In this document: piece after piece, positions 1-10,667 of the stretch
Layout: every line of letters begins with the position of its first letter
How positions within the stretch are numbered: position 1 is the first letter of the stretch
Source: an uncultured Prevotella sp.
GTDB lineage: Bacteria; Bacteroidota; Bacteroidia; Bacteroidales; Bacteroidaceae
Direction: 5' to 3'
DNA: 33,953 nucleotides
Assembly: GCA_934230115.1 (NCBI GenBank)
Contig: CAKQEI010000019.1
Coordinates: 1-33,953 of the forward strand
Made by a program: the position numbers and the translations under genes
The notes under the pieces: model-generated
Database searches by the model: none
What the model saw: only the letters and a program-made list of their open reading frames with translations
What the model was told of the DNA's origin: nothing

Positions 1-3087
<3,087 letters not shown>

Positions 3088-3280
3088 TTACTTGCTATGG
3101 TGTCCTTTTGATGTTCCGAAAAAGAGGCAGAAATCACCCGTTAAGTTGTTAAGATAACGCTCTGATATCTAACAACAGATCTACCAATGCTTATGCCGAC
3201 TCGTCCAATTCAAAGGTAAAGTAGTTGAGGACAACCGTGAAACTAATGCCTGGATCGAGATATAAAGTTCTGCTACATGT

Positions 3281-3332
3281 CATGAAATAGTCGTATCATG
3301 CCTTGAAATGATCGTATCATGCCATGATACGA
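3281..3332. repeat. 21-bp tandem repeat ending in a perfect palindrome
   Basis: Two 21-nt units (3281-3301 and 3302-3322), both ending in TCGTATCATGC, are followed by a partial third. The second and third units together form a palindrome with 10-bp arms (TCGTATCATG at 3312-3321 and CATGATACGA at 3323-3332) around a single C. It lies about 50 bp upstream of the nuclease promoter and could be an operator, a small hairpin or a decayed element. The sequence alone does not decide. Confidence 0.7.
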
Positions 3333-3381
3333 AGCTTTAAATTAAGTTTTGATATAAATGCCTGTTTACGAAATAATATTG

Positions 3382-3389
3382 TAATTTTG
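3382..3389 (+). promoter_or_regulatory. Bacteroidota -7 promoter element (TAATTTTG)
   Basis: TAATTTTG matches TAnnTTTG and lies 28 nt upstream of the ATG at 3417. No good -33 TTTG is visible at 19-21 nt spacing. The position supports translation from 3417 rather than 3324. Confidence 0.6.
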
Positions 3390-3416
3390 CAGCCTACATC
3401 AAAACAAATAACAATT

Positions 3417-4949
3417 ATGAGAAACTTTAACACAAAGGCGATTGCCGCTGCTCTTTTCGCGACCGTCGCCGTATCGACAGTCTCTGCACAAATACCGCAA
3501 GGCTACTACGACTCCCTGAAAGGCAAGAAGGGAGCCGAACTGAAGACTGCTGTACATAACATTGTAAAAGAAGCCAAAGTGCTTGAATATGGTTCGGGCG
3601 AAGGCAAAACATGGTATGGCTTTTGGACTACCGACCGCACAGACGACGGAAAATACATCGACCGCTATTCACCAGAAAGCTCTTGGGTGATGAGCACAGC
3701 ACAAGGCGAATCGGGAGTAGGAATGAACATTGAGCACTCGTTCCCCAAAAGCTGGTGGGGCAAGGCACAGAATCAGGCCTACAAGGACCTTTACAACCTT
3801 ATGCCATGCGAGAGCAAAATCAACTCCACCAAGAGCAACTATCCCATGGGAGAGGTTGTAAGCGGCGACAAGGGCAACGGATTCACTAAAGTAGGCAAAG
3901 GCCCCGACGGCAATATGTACTGGGAACCTGCCGACAAATGGAAGGGTGAGTTCGCACGCGGCTACATGTACATGGCAACCACCTACCAGAACCTCACATG
4001 GACTGGAGCGCAGGCTCTGCAGATATTGCAGCAAGGCGACTACCCCACTCTTCAGGAATGGGCCTACAAACTGTATATCCAGTGGGCAAAGGAAGACCCG
4101 GTGGACGCACTTGAGGTGAAGCGCAACAACGACGTGAGCAAGATACAAGGCAACCGCAACCCATTTGTCGACTTCCCCAACCTCATGGAATACATCTGGG
4201 GCGACAGCATCGACTACGCTTTCGACCCTGCCAACACCCTTACTACAGAAAAATACGTAGATGGTAGCGACCCAACCAATCCTGACAACCCACAGCCAGG
4301 AGACGAATGGGAAACTTTCTACTCCGTAAACTATAAGGGCGACAATGGCGGATGCAACATCGAAATAGCACAGGCTCCAACCGAAGGAGGCAAACTGTGG
4401 ACCAACACTGCCCAGTACGGATGGAAGGCCTCTGGATTTGTTGGAGGCAAGAACAATGTTTCCGACGGAAGCATTGTTACTCCTGTGATTGACCTTGCAG
4501 AATATGAGTCGGCTACATTCAGCTTCAACCATGCAGAGAAGTTCGACACCAATCCTGCAGAGAGAATGAGCGTTGAGGTGCGTTGCGAGGGAATTACAAC
4601 CAAGCTGGGCGGCATCAACTGGCCATCGGGCAACAACTGGACATTCGTCAGTTCCGGCGATGTCGACCTTACACCGTTTGCCGGCAAGAAGATACAGATT
4701 GCCTTCCACTACACAAGCACCGCCGACGTGGCTGGAACATGGGAGATAGGCGACATTGCCGTGAAGGGCAAGAAGAAAGGCTCTACCGGCATAGGCTGCA
4801 TCTTCAACCCTACAGCCAGCAGCTTCAACCCGTCTGCACCATACACAGTATACGACCTCTCAGGACACCGCATCAACAACATCAACGAAGCCAATGGTGT
4901 TGTGGTGGTAAAGCAGAACGGCAAGACGTTCAAGATGATGAGAAATTGA
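3417..4949 (+). CDS. Secreted endonuclease I with probable T9SS C-terminal sorting domain
   Basis: Predicted 510-aa extracellular nuclease of the endonuclease I family (EndA/NucM/Vvn type), non-specific enzymes of the beta-beta-alpha-metal fold that cut DNA or RNA. Residues 1-24 are a signal peptide ending VSA. The catalytic region contains NIEHSFPKSWW, with H107 as the likely general base, then the DLYNLMP stretch with the Asn expected to help bind the metal. After about residue 320 there is a beta-sandwich region resembling choice-of-anchor J domains (WKASGF, SPVIDL-like core, WEIGDIAV). The last about 70 residues (YDLSGHRI ending in a basic KTFKMMRN) look like a T9SS sorting domain. The start at 3417 is chosen because it begins the signal peptide and follows the promoter; an in-frame ATG at 3324 adds 31 implausible residues. 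A strong hairpin terminator lies at 5063-5105. Roles in nutrient scavenging or degrading extracellular DNA are inferred. Confidence 0.88.
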   Translation: MRNFNTKAIAAALFATVAVSTVSAQIPQGYYDSLKGKKGAELKTAVHNIVKEAKVLEYGSGEGKTWYGFWTTDRTDDGKYIDRYSPESSWVMSTAQGESGVGMNIEHSFPKSWWGKAQNQAYKDLYNLMPCESKINSTKSNYPMGEVVSGDKGNGFTKVGKGPDGNMYWEPADKWKGEFARGYMYMATTYQNLTWTGAQALQILQQGDYPTLQEWAYKLYIQWAKEDPVDALEVKRNNDVSKIQGNRNPFVDFPNLMEYIWGDSIDYAFDPANTLTTEKYVDGSDPTNPDNPQPGDEWETFYSVNYKGDNGGCNIEIAQAPTEGGKLWTNTAQYGWKASGFVGGKNNVSDGSIVTPVIDLAEYESATFSFNHAEKFDTNPAERMSVEVRCEGITTKLGGINWPSGNNWTFVSSGDVDLTPFAGKKIQIAFHYTSTADVAGTWEIGDIAVKGKKKGSTGIGCIFNPTASSFNPSAPYTVYDLSGHRINNINEANGVVVVKQNGKTFKMMRN

Positions 4950-4950
4950 A

Positions 4951-4994
4951 TGTTGAGTTTTGAATGTTGAATTTTGAATTGTGCGCTTTGCGCA
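4951..4994. repeat. TTGAATG-type repeat tract with TGCGC hairpin
   Basis: Directly after the nuclease stop codon, TTGA(A/G)-rich near-repeats (TTGAATGTTGA..., TTGAATTTTGAA) lead into a hairpin TGCGC-TTT-GCGCA (4982-4994). A related arrangement in the opposite orientation is seen at 22214-22257, so this seems to be a dispersed intergenic repeat type rather than chance. Confidence 0.5.
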
Positions 4995-5062
4995 TTAGGA
5001 ATTGTTCAATTAAGAATTAAGTAACAATTCAGAATTATCTTTACATATATAATGGTGTGTCA

Positions 5063-5105
5063 AAACTCAAACAATGCTGGCTGAAAGCCCGCATTGTTTG
5101 AGTTT
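5063..5105 (+). terminator. Strong hairpin terminator after the nuclease gene
   Basis: A perfect 15-bp inverted repeat (AAACTCAAACAATGC at 5063-5077; its complement at 5091-5105) encloses an inner GGCT-GAA-AGCC hairpin. The 3' arm ends in TTT and is followed by TAACTCCC, so no long U tract is present. It most likely ends the nuclease transcript. Confidence 0.75.
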
Positions 5106-5203
5106 AACTCCCTCCTACCTCCCTCTTAACTCCCTTCTCCTATTAATTCGTTGAAAAAACCTAATATTTAGCCCATCCTTATCCATATACGGGAAAAAAT
5201 GTG

Positions 5204-5211
5204 TAAGTTTG
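5204..5211 (+). promoter_or_regulatory. Bacteroidota -7 promoter element (TAAGTTTG)
   Basis: TAAGTTTG matches TAnnTTTG and lies about 30 nt upstream of the DUF4199 start codon at 5243. No clear -33 element is seen. It probably starts the transcript for the following envelope cluster. Confidence 0.55.
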
Positions 5212-5242
5212 CACTCGTTTTATAAAACATACACATTATTTA

Positions 5243-5770
5243 ATGATAAGAATAGAAAATTTCATCCAGCTCAAGGCGTTTGCCCGTCAGGATGCATTCG
5301 TGTTATCAATTATTTGGATAGCCAGTTTCGCTTGCATCACTGTTGTTCCAGCAGGCGTATTGGGCAATTTGCTCGCCCTTGCCACACCATTCATTATTGC
5401 ATGGCGACTGACAAAGTTCCGCGACCAGATTCTTGGCGGCTCCATCTCGTTCCGCCGTGCGTTTGCCTACGGAGTCTACACATTCTTCTACGCCTCCTTG
5501 TTGTTCGCACTCGCGCAGTTTGCCTATTTCCGCTTTCTCGACCACGGAGCCTTCGCCACCATGATTACCGAGAGCATGCGTTTGCTCGCCCCTATGTATG
5601 AGCAGAGCGGCATATCTAAAGCAGAGCTCAACAGCAATATTGATCTCGTGACTATGCTCACCCCAATACAGTGGGCGTTCCTGTTTATGATTCAGAACTT
5701 GCTCATAGGCTTCATCGCCAGTCTGCCAATAGCGGCTGTGTGCATGAGGAGAGCAAAAGGCGAGAACTAA
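5243..5770 (+). CDS. DUF4199 family integral membrane protein
   Basis: A 175-aa membrane protein resembling the Bacteroidota family DUF4199, whose molecular function is unknown. Four hydrophobic segments are visible: about residues 20-34, 38-53, 74-95 and, near the C-terminus, 145-168. A polar stretch with SGISKAELNSNIDL lies between the third and fourth. The protein is short and basic at its end (CMRRAKGEN). It is followed after 39 nt by a membrane-anchored glycosyltransferase, a pairing I recall from other Bacteroidales, which suggests the two work together in envelope glycan or lipid-carrier chemistry. That role is inferred from context. The start is the first ATG after the promoter at 5204-5211. 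Confidence 0.8.
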   Translation: MIRIENFIQLKAFARQDAFVLSIIWIASFACITVVPAGVLGNLLALATPFIIAWRLTKFRDQILGGSISFRRAFAYGVYTFFYASLLFALAQFAYFRFLDHGAFATMITESMRLLAPMYEQSGISKAELNSNIDLVTMLTPIQWAFLFMIQNLLIGFIASLPIAAVCMRRAKGEN

Positions 5771-5809
5771 AAGACCAAAAGATTAGAACATTTTTAAACA
5801 GCTTAGAAT

Positions 5810-6796
5810 ATGGACATAACTGTCATCATACCCCTATACAACGAGGAAGAATCGCTGCCCGAACTATATTCATGGATTGAGCGCGTGATGAAGCAGAACA
5901 ACTTCACTTTTGAGGTAATCTTCGTGAACGACGGCTCAACCGACCATTCTTGGGACGTAATTGAGAGCCTCTCGCAGAAGTCGCCCTATGTCAAGGGCAT
6001 TAAGTTCCGCCGCAACTACGGCAAGAGCCCTGCCCTGTATTGCGGCTTCAAGGAGGCTCAAGGCGATGTGGTAATAACCATGGATGCCGACCTTCAGGAC
6101 TCTCCCGACGAGATACCCGCACTTTACCACATGATCAAGGACGATGGCTACGACCTCGTGAGCGGCTACAAGCAGAACCGCAAGCAGGGCGACCCTCTGT
6201 CGAAGACTATACCGACAAAGCTTTTTAATGCCACGGCACGCAAGGTGAGCGGCATACACAACCTGCACGACTTCAACTGCGGACTCAAGTCCTACCGCCG
6301 CGATGTGGTGAAGAACATCGAGGTGTACGGCGAGATGCACCGCTACATTCCATACCTTGCCAAGAACGCCGGCTTCGACAAGATTGGTGAGAAGCCTGTA
6401 CACCACCAGGCACGCAAGTATGGCTCGTCGAAGTTCATGGGATGGAACCGTTTCTTCAATGGTTACCTCGACCTCATCACATTGTGGTTCCTCTCGAGCT
6501 TTGGCAAGAAGCCAATGCACGTGTTCGGCTTCCTCGGCACACTGATGTTTTTCATCGGCTTCGTCTCGGCATTCGCTTTGGGTGTGGACAAGCTGTGGTG
6601 TCTGTCGCAGGGCATTCCACAACGCCTCGTCACCGACTCGCCATATTTCTACATCGCACTAACAATGATGATGATAGGCACACAGTTCTTCCTTGCGGGA
6701 TTCATCGGCGACCTCGTGAGCCGCTCGTCGCAAAACCGCAACGACTATCAGATAGAGAAGACTCTGAAGTGCGACGCGTCGCTGATTAAGGACTAA
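5810..6796 (+). CDS. GT2 glycosyltransferase, polyprenyl-phosphate sugar transferase type
   Basis: A 328-aa family 2 glycosyltransferase of the dolichol-phosphate-mannose synthase / undecaprenyl-phosphate sugar transferase type. These transfer a sugar from a nucleotide donor to a polyprenyl phosphate at the inner membrane. Residues 1-230 form the GT-A domain: nucleotide-binding start VIIPLYNEEESL, NDGSTD at about 40-45, and the metal-binding DAD at 92-94 within MDADLQD. Two C-terminal transmembrane segments follow (about 238-262 and 280-304), the usual anchor for this subgroup. The family length is 310-330 aa, so the gene appears complete. The sugar and the lipid acceptor cannot be read from sequence. 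It is downstream of the DUF4199 gene and 47 nt upstream of the DUF6452 lipoprotein gene, probably in one transcript. Confidence 0.92.
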   Translation: MDITVIIPLYNEEESLPELYSWIERVMKQNNFTFEVIFVNDGSTDHSWDVIESLSQKSPYVKGIKFRRNYGKSPALYCGFKEAQGDVVITMDADLQDSPDEIPALYHMIKDDGYDLVSGYKQNRKQGDPLSKTIPTKLFNATARKVSGIHNLHDFNCGLKSYRRDVVKNIEVYGEMHRYIPYLAKNAGFDKIGEKPVHHQARKYGSSKFMGWNRFFNGYLDLITLWFLSSFGKKPMHVFGFLGTLMFFIGFVSAFALGVDKLWCLSQGIPQRLVTDSPYFYIALTMMMIGTQFFLAGFIGDLVSRSSQNRNDYQIEKTLKCDASLIKD

Positions 6797-6843
6797 GAAT
6801 AAAAAAAACGAACATTCTGTTTAAAATGCGAAACCTGTTTTAA

Positions 6844-7347
6844 ATGCAAAACATCACACGAATATTCATAAGCATAGTGGTAGGCGCGCTCATGCTGTCT
6901 GCATGTTCGTCGATAGACTGTCCGCTGAGCAATCGCGTCTATGCCACATTCAGGCTTGCGGGCGAGGTGGACACACTCTACGACACACTCACTATTGCCA
7001 CCATGCGCTCCATAGACAATCCTGAGGAGGACACGGTGCTCATCAACAAGCTCACGCTTTGCGACAGCCTCAACCTGCCCATGAGCTACACCCGCGGCGA
7101 GGATACTTTCTACTTCATGCTGCAGCAATACGGCACTGGCTTGAAGACTATCGACACGGTGTGGGTGGAAAAGGAGAACCTGCCACACTTCGAGTCGGTA
7201 GACTGCAATCCTTCGATGTTCCACACTATCAATGGCGTGCGCTTCACGCGTCATGCCATCGACAGCATTAAGGTTAATAACAATAAGGTAACTTACTATG
7301 ACACTAAAGCGCATTTCCTCATATATTTCAAGAATCGCGGCATTTAG
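6844..7347 (+). CDS. DUF6452 family lipoprotein
   Basis: A 167-aa lipoprotein: N-terminal signal with lipobox LSAC (Cys21), followed by SSIDCPLSNRV and a beta-rich body with DTLYDTLTI, DTVLINKLTL and a C-terminal TKAHFLIYFKNRG. It resembles DUF6452, a Bacteroidales family of unknown function usually found directly before a DUF6048 gene, as here. Residues after the lipobox (SSID) do not give a clear surface-export signal. The 3' end overlaps the next gene by 50 nt in another frame. Partnership with the DUF6048 protein at the outer membrane is inferred from the conserved pairing and overlap. The start at 6844 is the ATG that gives the signal peptide. Confidence 0.82.
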   Translation: MQNITRIFISIVVGALMLSACSSIDCPLSNRVYATFRLAGEVDTLYDTLTIATMRSIDNPEEDTVLINKLTLCDSLNLPMSYTRGEDTFYFMLQQYGTGLKTIDTVWVEKENLPHFESVDCNPSMFHTINGVRFTRHAIDSIKVNNNKVTYYDTKAHFLIYFKNRGI

Positions 7348-8056
7348 TGTCGCCTTGCTCCTATTGATGTCTGCCTTGCCGGTCTCGGCACAAAAAAAGA
7401 CAGCCACAAACCAGACAAAGAATAAGACAGTAACAAACCAAGCCAAAAAGAAGCTTGGCGCAAAGGCGGTGGCAGAGAAGGACACAGTGGCTCTGTTTCG
7501 CGGAGTGGCTGTTTCAGCCGACTTGATAGGCGCAGCACAATTGGCCCTAAGCGACTACGGACAATACGAGGCTGCTCTGCGCATAAACCTGCGCGACAAG
7601 TACTTCCCAGTGTTTGAGCTGGGCTACGGCAAAGCCGATGCCGACGACCCAAGCACAAAGCTCAGTTACAAGACTTCGGCTCCATACGTACGCATTGGTC
7701 TGGACTTCAACATAGCCAAGAACAAGCACGACGACTACCGCATCTACGGAGGATTCCGCTATGCCTTCAGCTACTACAAGTTCGATGTGGCTTCAGAGGG
7801 ATTGAAAGACCCTGTGTGGGGCGACAATGCCGACTTCGACCTACGCGACATCAAAGCCAACTATCATTGGCTTGAAGGAGTGTTTGGTGTTGACGCCAAG
7901 ATAGCCGGACCATTCCGTCTGGGATGGAGCGTGCGCTACCGACGCCACCTGTCTGGCGACAACGGAACTGTGGGCAACACATGGTATGTGCCGGGCTACG
8001 GCAAGCAAGGAGGCTCGCGTCTTGGCGGAACCTTCAATGTGATATTTGAACTTTAA
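7298..8056 (+). CDS. DUF6048 family outer-membrane-like protein
   Basis: A 252-aa exported protein: signal peptide with hydrophobic core AAFSVALLLLMSALPVSA, a Lys/Thr/Asn-rich linker (about 33-60), then alternating aromatic/polar beta strands (VFELGYGKAD, YVRIGLDFNIA, DYRIYGGFRYAFSYYKF, GPFRLGWSVRYRRHL) and a C-terminal strand FNVIFEL ending in a hydrophobic residue. The pattern fits a small outer-membrane beta-barrel, and the family resembles DUF6048 of unknown function. The start lies 50 nt inside the preceding DUF6452 gene. Later in-frame ATGs would destroy the signal peptide, so the overlap is probably real. The pair is likely translationally coupled. Confidence 0.82.
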   Translation: MTLKRISSYISRIAAFSVALLLLMSALPVSAQKKTATNQTKNKTVTNQAKKKLGAKAVAEKDTVALFRGVAVSADLIGAAQLALSDYGQYEAALRINLRDKYFPVFELGYGKADADDPSTKLSYKTSAPYVRIGLDFNIAKNKHDDYRIYGGFRYAFSYYKFDVASEGLKDPVWGDNADFDLRDIKANYHWLEGVFGVDAKIAGPFRLGWSVRYRRHLSGDNGTVGNTWYVPGYGKQGGSRLGGTFNVIFEL

Positions 8057-8077
8057 CTCACCCCACTATACAAAACT

Positions 8078-9091
8078 ATGAAAAAGAAACTCTACTGGCA
8101 ACTTCCCTTTCTCCTGTTCCTTATCATCGGCACCGTGGTGATAGTGCGCCAACAGCGCAGCACGCCCTACCAGCACGACGAGGGCCAGGTGTTCGGCACT
8201 TTCTACCACATCACCTACCAGAACGACTCAAGCCTCAACAACGAGATTCTTGCCGAACTCGCCAAGGTAGACAGTGCCCTGTCGATGTTCAACAAGGAGT
8301 CTATCATCTCGCGCATAAACAAAGGCGAGAATGTGGAGACCAACGAGATGTTCAACACCGTGTTCAGCCTTGCCGAAGACATAGCCGACAACACCAACGG
8401 AGCATTCGACATAACCGTAGCCCCGCTTGTAAACGCATGGGGATTCGGTTTCAAGACAGGCAACCATCCAAGCAAGGCCACTATCGACTCCTTGCGCTCG
8501 GTGGTAGGCTACAAGAAGGTTTCGCTTAAAAACAATCACATAAGCAAGACCGACCCGCGAGTGATGCTCGACTGTAGCGCAATAGCCAAAGGTTATGGAT
8601 GCGACGTTGTGGCAGCCCTCCTGCGCCGGCATGGCATCGACAACTACCTTGTAGAGATTGGCGGTGAGGTTGTGGCTAAAGGCATCAGCGAGAAACGCCT
8701 GCCCTGGAAGATAGGAGTGACAAAGCCCAGCGACGACTCGCTCGCTGTGGACAAAGAGCTGCAAACTGTGCTCAACGTCAAGAATATGGCTATGGCAACA
8801 AGTGGCAACTACCGCAACTTCTACTATAAGAACGGCAAGAAATACGCCCACACAATCGACCCCAAGACGGGTTATCCCGTTCAGCACAACATCCTATCTG
8901 CCACTGTGCTCGCCAAGCATTGCGCCGAGGCCGACGCCTATGCCACCTCGTTCATGGTGATGGGGCTGGACAAGGCCAAGCAGGTGCTCGACAAGCATCC
9001 CGAGCTAATGGCTTATCTGATATACGCCGACCATAAAGGCAACATGCAGGTGTGGTACTCGCCAAGCATGAAGGACAAGATTCTGAAATAA
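8078..9091 (+). CDS. apbE: FAD:protein FMN transferase ApbE
   Basis: A 337-aa flavin transferase that moves FMN from FAD to a Thr in target proteins such as NqrB, NqrC or RnfG, acting on the periplasmic side. Visible family motifs: VFGTFYHITY near the N-terminus, FNKESIISRIN, FDITVAPLVNAWGFG, LDCSAIAKGYGCD, YLVEIGGEV, MATSGNYRNF, HTIDPKTGYP and the metal-binding-region-like AEADAYATSFMVMG. Residues 5-24 are one hydrophobic anchor without a lipobox Cys. Length fits the family. It starts 21 nt after the DUF6048 gene, suggesting co-transcription, and no Nqr/Rnf subunit gene lies in the window, so the target is unknown. Confidence 0.95.
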   Translation: MKKKLYWQLPFLLFLIIGTVVIVRQQRSTPYQHDEGQVFGTFYHITYQNDSSLNNEILAELAKVDSALSMFNKESIISRINKGENVETNEMFNTVFSLAEDIADNTNGAFDITVAPLVNAWGFGFKTGNHPSKATIDSLRSVVGYKKVSLKNNHISKTDPRVMLDCSAIAKGYGCDVVAALLRRHGIDNYLVEIGGEVVAKGISEKRLPWKIGVTKPSDDSLAVDKELQTVLNVKNMAMATSGNYRNFYYKNGKKYAHTIDPKTGYPVQHNILSATVLAKHCAEADAYATSFMVMGLDKAKQVLDKHPELMAYLIYADHKGNMQVWYSPSMKDKILK

Positions 9092-9095
9092 ATAC

Positions 9096-9131
9096 TGGGC
9101 AGAACCCCAAGAATTGGGCAAACCCCAAGAA
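9096..9131. repeat. Two near-identical 17-18-nt direct repeats before the Crp/Fnr gene
   Basis: TGGGCAGAACCCCAAGAA (9096-9113) and TGGGCAAACCCCAAGAA (9115-9131) differ by one inserted base. They fill most of the 56-nt gap between apbE and the regulator gene, ending 16 nt before its ATG. They could be regulator-binding sites or a simple duplication. Confidence 0.7.
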
Positions 9132-9147
9132 GAAGAGGATACGCTGA

Positions 9148-9816
9148 ATGAATTTCTATGAGAAACTCGCTGCCATGCCACTATTCCAAGGCTTGACCAA
9201 CAGCGAACTGACGCAGATTATAGGCCAGACCAAGTTTGCCTTCCGCAAGATTGCTCCTGGCAAGACCATACACGAGGAGGGAGAGCCGTGCCACAGCATG
9301 GCTTTCCTCATCGACGGTGTGGCCACGGCAATAATGTCGGCTGCCGACCATGGATATTCGGTAGAAGAGACAATGCTTGCTCCAGAGATGTTGCAACCGG
9401 AACGGCTCTTCGGACTCACCCAACGTTACACCCACACCTTCACAGCCCTCACGGAGTGCGACCTGATGGAAATAGGCAAGAACGACATCATGCAACTCTC
9501 CGACGAGTTCTTCATCTTCCGTATCAATCTGCTAAACGCCATATCCATCGTCTCGCAGAAGAACGAACGCCTTATATGGCAACCAATGCCGCAAGACACG
9601 CGAGGGCGCATCGCACGATTTCTCGCCCTCCATTGCACCAAACCCACTGGCGCAAAAACAATAAGAATAAAGATGACACGGCTCGCCCAAGAGACCGGAC
9701 TGGGCCGCCTGGCCATATCGAAAGAGCTGAACGAAATGCAGGAGCTGGGACTCCTTGACTTCAGCCGGGGAATAATAACCATCAAGGCTATTGAAAAACT
9801 ATATCAGAAAATATGA
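9148..9816 (+). CDS. Crp/Fnr family transcriptional regulator
   Basis: A 222-aa regulator. Residues about 15-125 form a cyclic-nucleotide-binding-type beta-roll (LFQGLTNSEL, GKTIHEEGEPCHSMAFLIDGVA). Residues 145-220 form a Crp-type winged helix (RGRIARFLALHC, KMTRLAQETGLGRLAISKELNEMQELGLLDF, then the wing GIITIK). No Cys cluster for an Fe-S centre is visible, and the cAMP phosphate-binding RxS motif of E. coli Crp is not evident, so the signal is unknown. The gene is 56 nt after apbE and its targets are not known; two direct repeats just upstream could be an autoregulatory site. Members of this family in Bacteroidota often respond to redox or stress, which is only a suggestion here. Confidence 0.88.
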   Translation: MNFYEKLAAMPLFQGLTNSELTQIIGQTKFAFRKIAPGKTIHEEGEPCHSMAFLIDGVATAIMSAADHGYSVEETMLAPEMLQPERLFGLTQRYTHTFTALTECDLMEIGKNDIMQLSDEFFIFRINLLNAISIVSQKNERLIWQPMPQDTRGRIARFLALHCTKPTGAKTIRIKMTRLAQETGLGRLAISKELNEMQELGLLDFSRGIITIKAIEKLYQKI

Positions 9817-9836
9817 CGTATTGCAAATATTTTCTG

Positions 9837-9844
9837 TAACTTTG
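9837..9844 (+). promoter_or_regulatory. Bacteroidota -7 promoter element (TAACTTTG)
   Basis: TAACTTTG lies 20 nt after the Crp/Fnr stop codon and about 48 nt before the GTG start of the TonB gene. No well-spaced -33 TTTG is seen. Confidence 0.6.
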
Positions 9845-9891
9845 CACGTATATCTCTAAGAAGACCTCTACATATCAATATATATAATAAG

Positions 9892-10620
9892 GTGGAACAA
9901 AAAAAATCACAGCGTGCCGACTTGGAGAGCAAGCGTCTTACGGGATTCCTGATAGGACTGACAGTGGCTCTGTCGCTGTTTCTCGCAGCTATGGAATACA
10001 CTACAACCGACGCTCCAGACAGCTCCAATGCCGACCAGATTGACGACCTCATGAATGATGTGGACCTTATGCCTGCTCCCGACCGACGCGACATGATTGC
10101 AGCTGTGGAGCCACAGGCTAAGAAGGCTCCCACACAAAAGCTTAAGGTGGTTGAGAAGAAATCGCAGATGGAGAAGCTTAACGACATTACGCAGATGCGT
10201 ACTGTGGGCGAGGGCGAAGGCACAGCCTTGGGCAACGGCAAGGATGGCAACGCCAACGACGACACGCCAGACCTGCAACCTGTGGCAGTAGACAACAACG
10301 ACAATCCGCTCAACTTCCGTGTGGTGGAGCAGTTGCCCGAGTTCCCAGGAGGTATGGCGGCTTTCGTGAAATGGCTCACCGACAATCTGCATTACCCTGC
10401 ATTGGCTCAAAGACAGAACATTCAGGGACGAGTGGTGGTGACATTCATCATCAACCGCGACGGCTCTACAAGCGACCTGAAGATAGCCAAGTCGGTGAAT
10501 CCTATGCTCGACCGCGAAGCTTTGCGCGTGGCACGCATGATGCCCAACTGGAAACCAGGATTGGCAAACGGCAAGCCCTGCCGCACCCTGTTCGCCATAC
10601 CAATAGAGTTCAAGATATAA
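9892..10620 (+). CDS. tonB: TonB family energy transducer (GTG start)
   Basis: A 242-aa TonB-like protein that transmits proton-motive energy from an ExbB-ExbD complex to outer-membrane transporters. Order: short basic N-terminus, one transmembrane segment (about 18-35, FLIGLTVALSLFLAAM), a periplasmic linker rich in Asp, Lys and Asn, and a C-terminal TonB domain (about 145-242: EQLPEFPGGMAAFVKWL, RVVVTFIINRDGSTSDLKI, ALRVARMMPNWKPG, FAIPIEFKI). There is no ATG between the promoter and this point in the frame, so GTG at 9892 is the likely start. The exbB/exbD genes are about 3.3 kb downstream on the same strand, so they may supply its partners. Confidence 0.9.
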   Translation: MEQKKSQRADLESKRLTGFLIGLTVALSLFLAAMEYTTTDAPDSSNADQIDDLMNDVDLMPAPDRRDMIAAVEPQAKKAPTQKLKVVEKKSQMEKLNDITQMRTVGEGEGTALGNGKDGNANDDTPDLQPVAVDNNDNPLNFRVVEQLPEFPGGMAAFVKWLTDNLHYPALAQRQNIQGRVVVTFIINRDGSTSDLKIAKSVNPMLDREALRVARMMPNWKPGLANGKPCRTLFAIPIEFKI

Positions 10621-10667
10621 ACATTTAGTTACAACATATTCAGAAACCATTAAAATACTAAGAAGAT

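Larger units (their letters stand above)
3088..3416. other. Intergenic region after the CRISPR array
   Basis: This is 329 bases without a convincing gene. It holds trailer sequence after the degenerate last repeat, a short open stretch at 3173-3265 (30 codons without a start), a 21-bp tandem repeat ending in a palindrome (3281-3332), and the promoter of the endonuclease gene (3382-3389). An ATG at 3324 opens the frame of the downstream gene but lies inside the palindrome and upstream of the promoter, so it is unlikely to be used. Confidence 0.6.

Noticed and set aside
3324..3416. Earlier start for the endonuclease gene at 3324
   Set aside because: The ATG lies in a palindrome, upstream of the promoter at 3382-3389, and would place 31 residues before the signal peptide.
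3669..4709. 346-aa open frame on the minus strand within the nuclease gene
   Set aside because: Shadow of the strong plus-strand gene; no family-like motifs, caused by codon composition.
6793..7485. 230-aa open frame on the minus strand across the DUF6452/DUF6048 genes
   Set aside because: Antisense to two genes with signal peptides and family resemblance; no own promoter or motifs.
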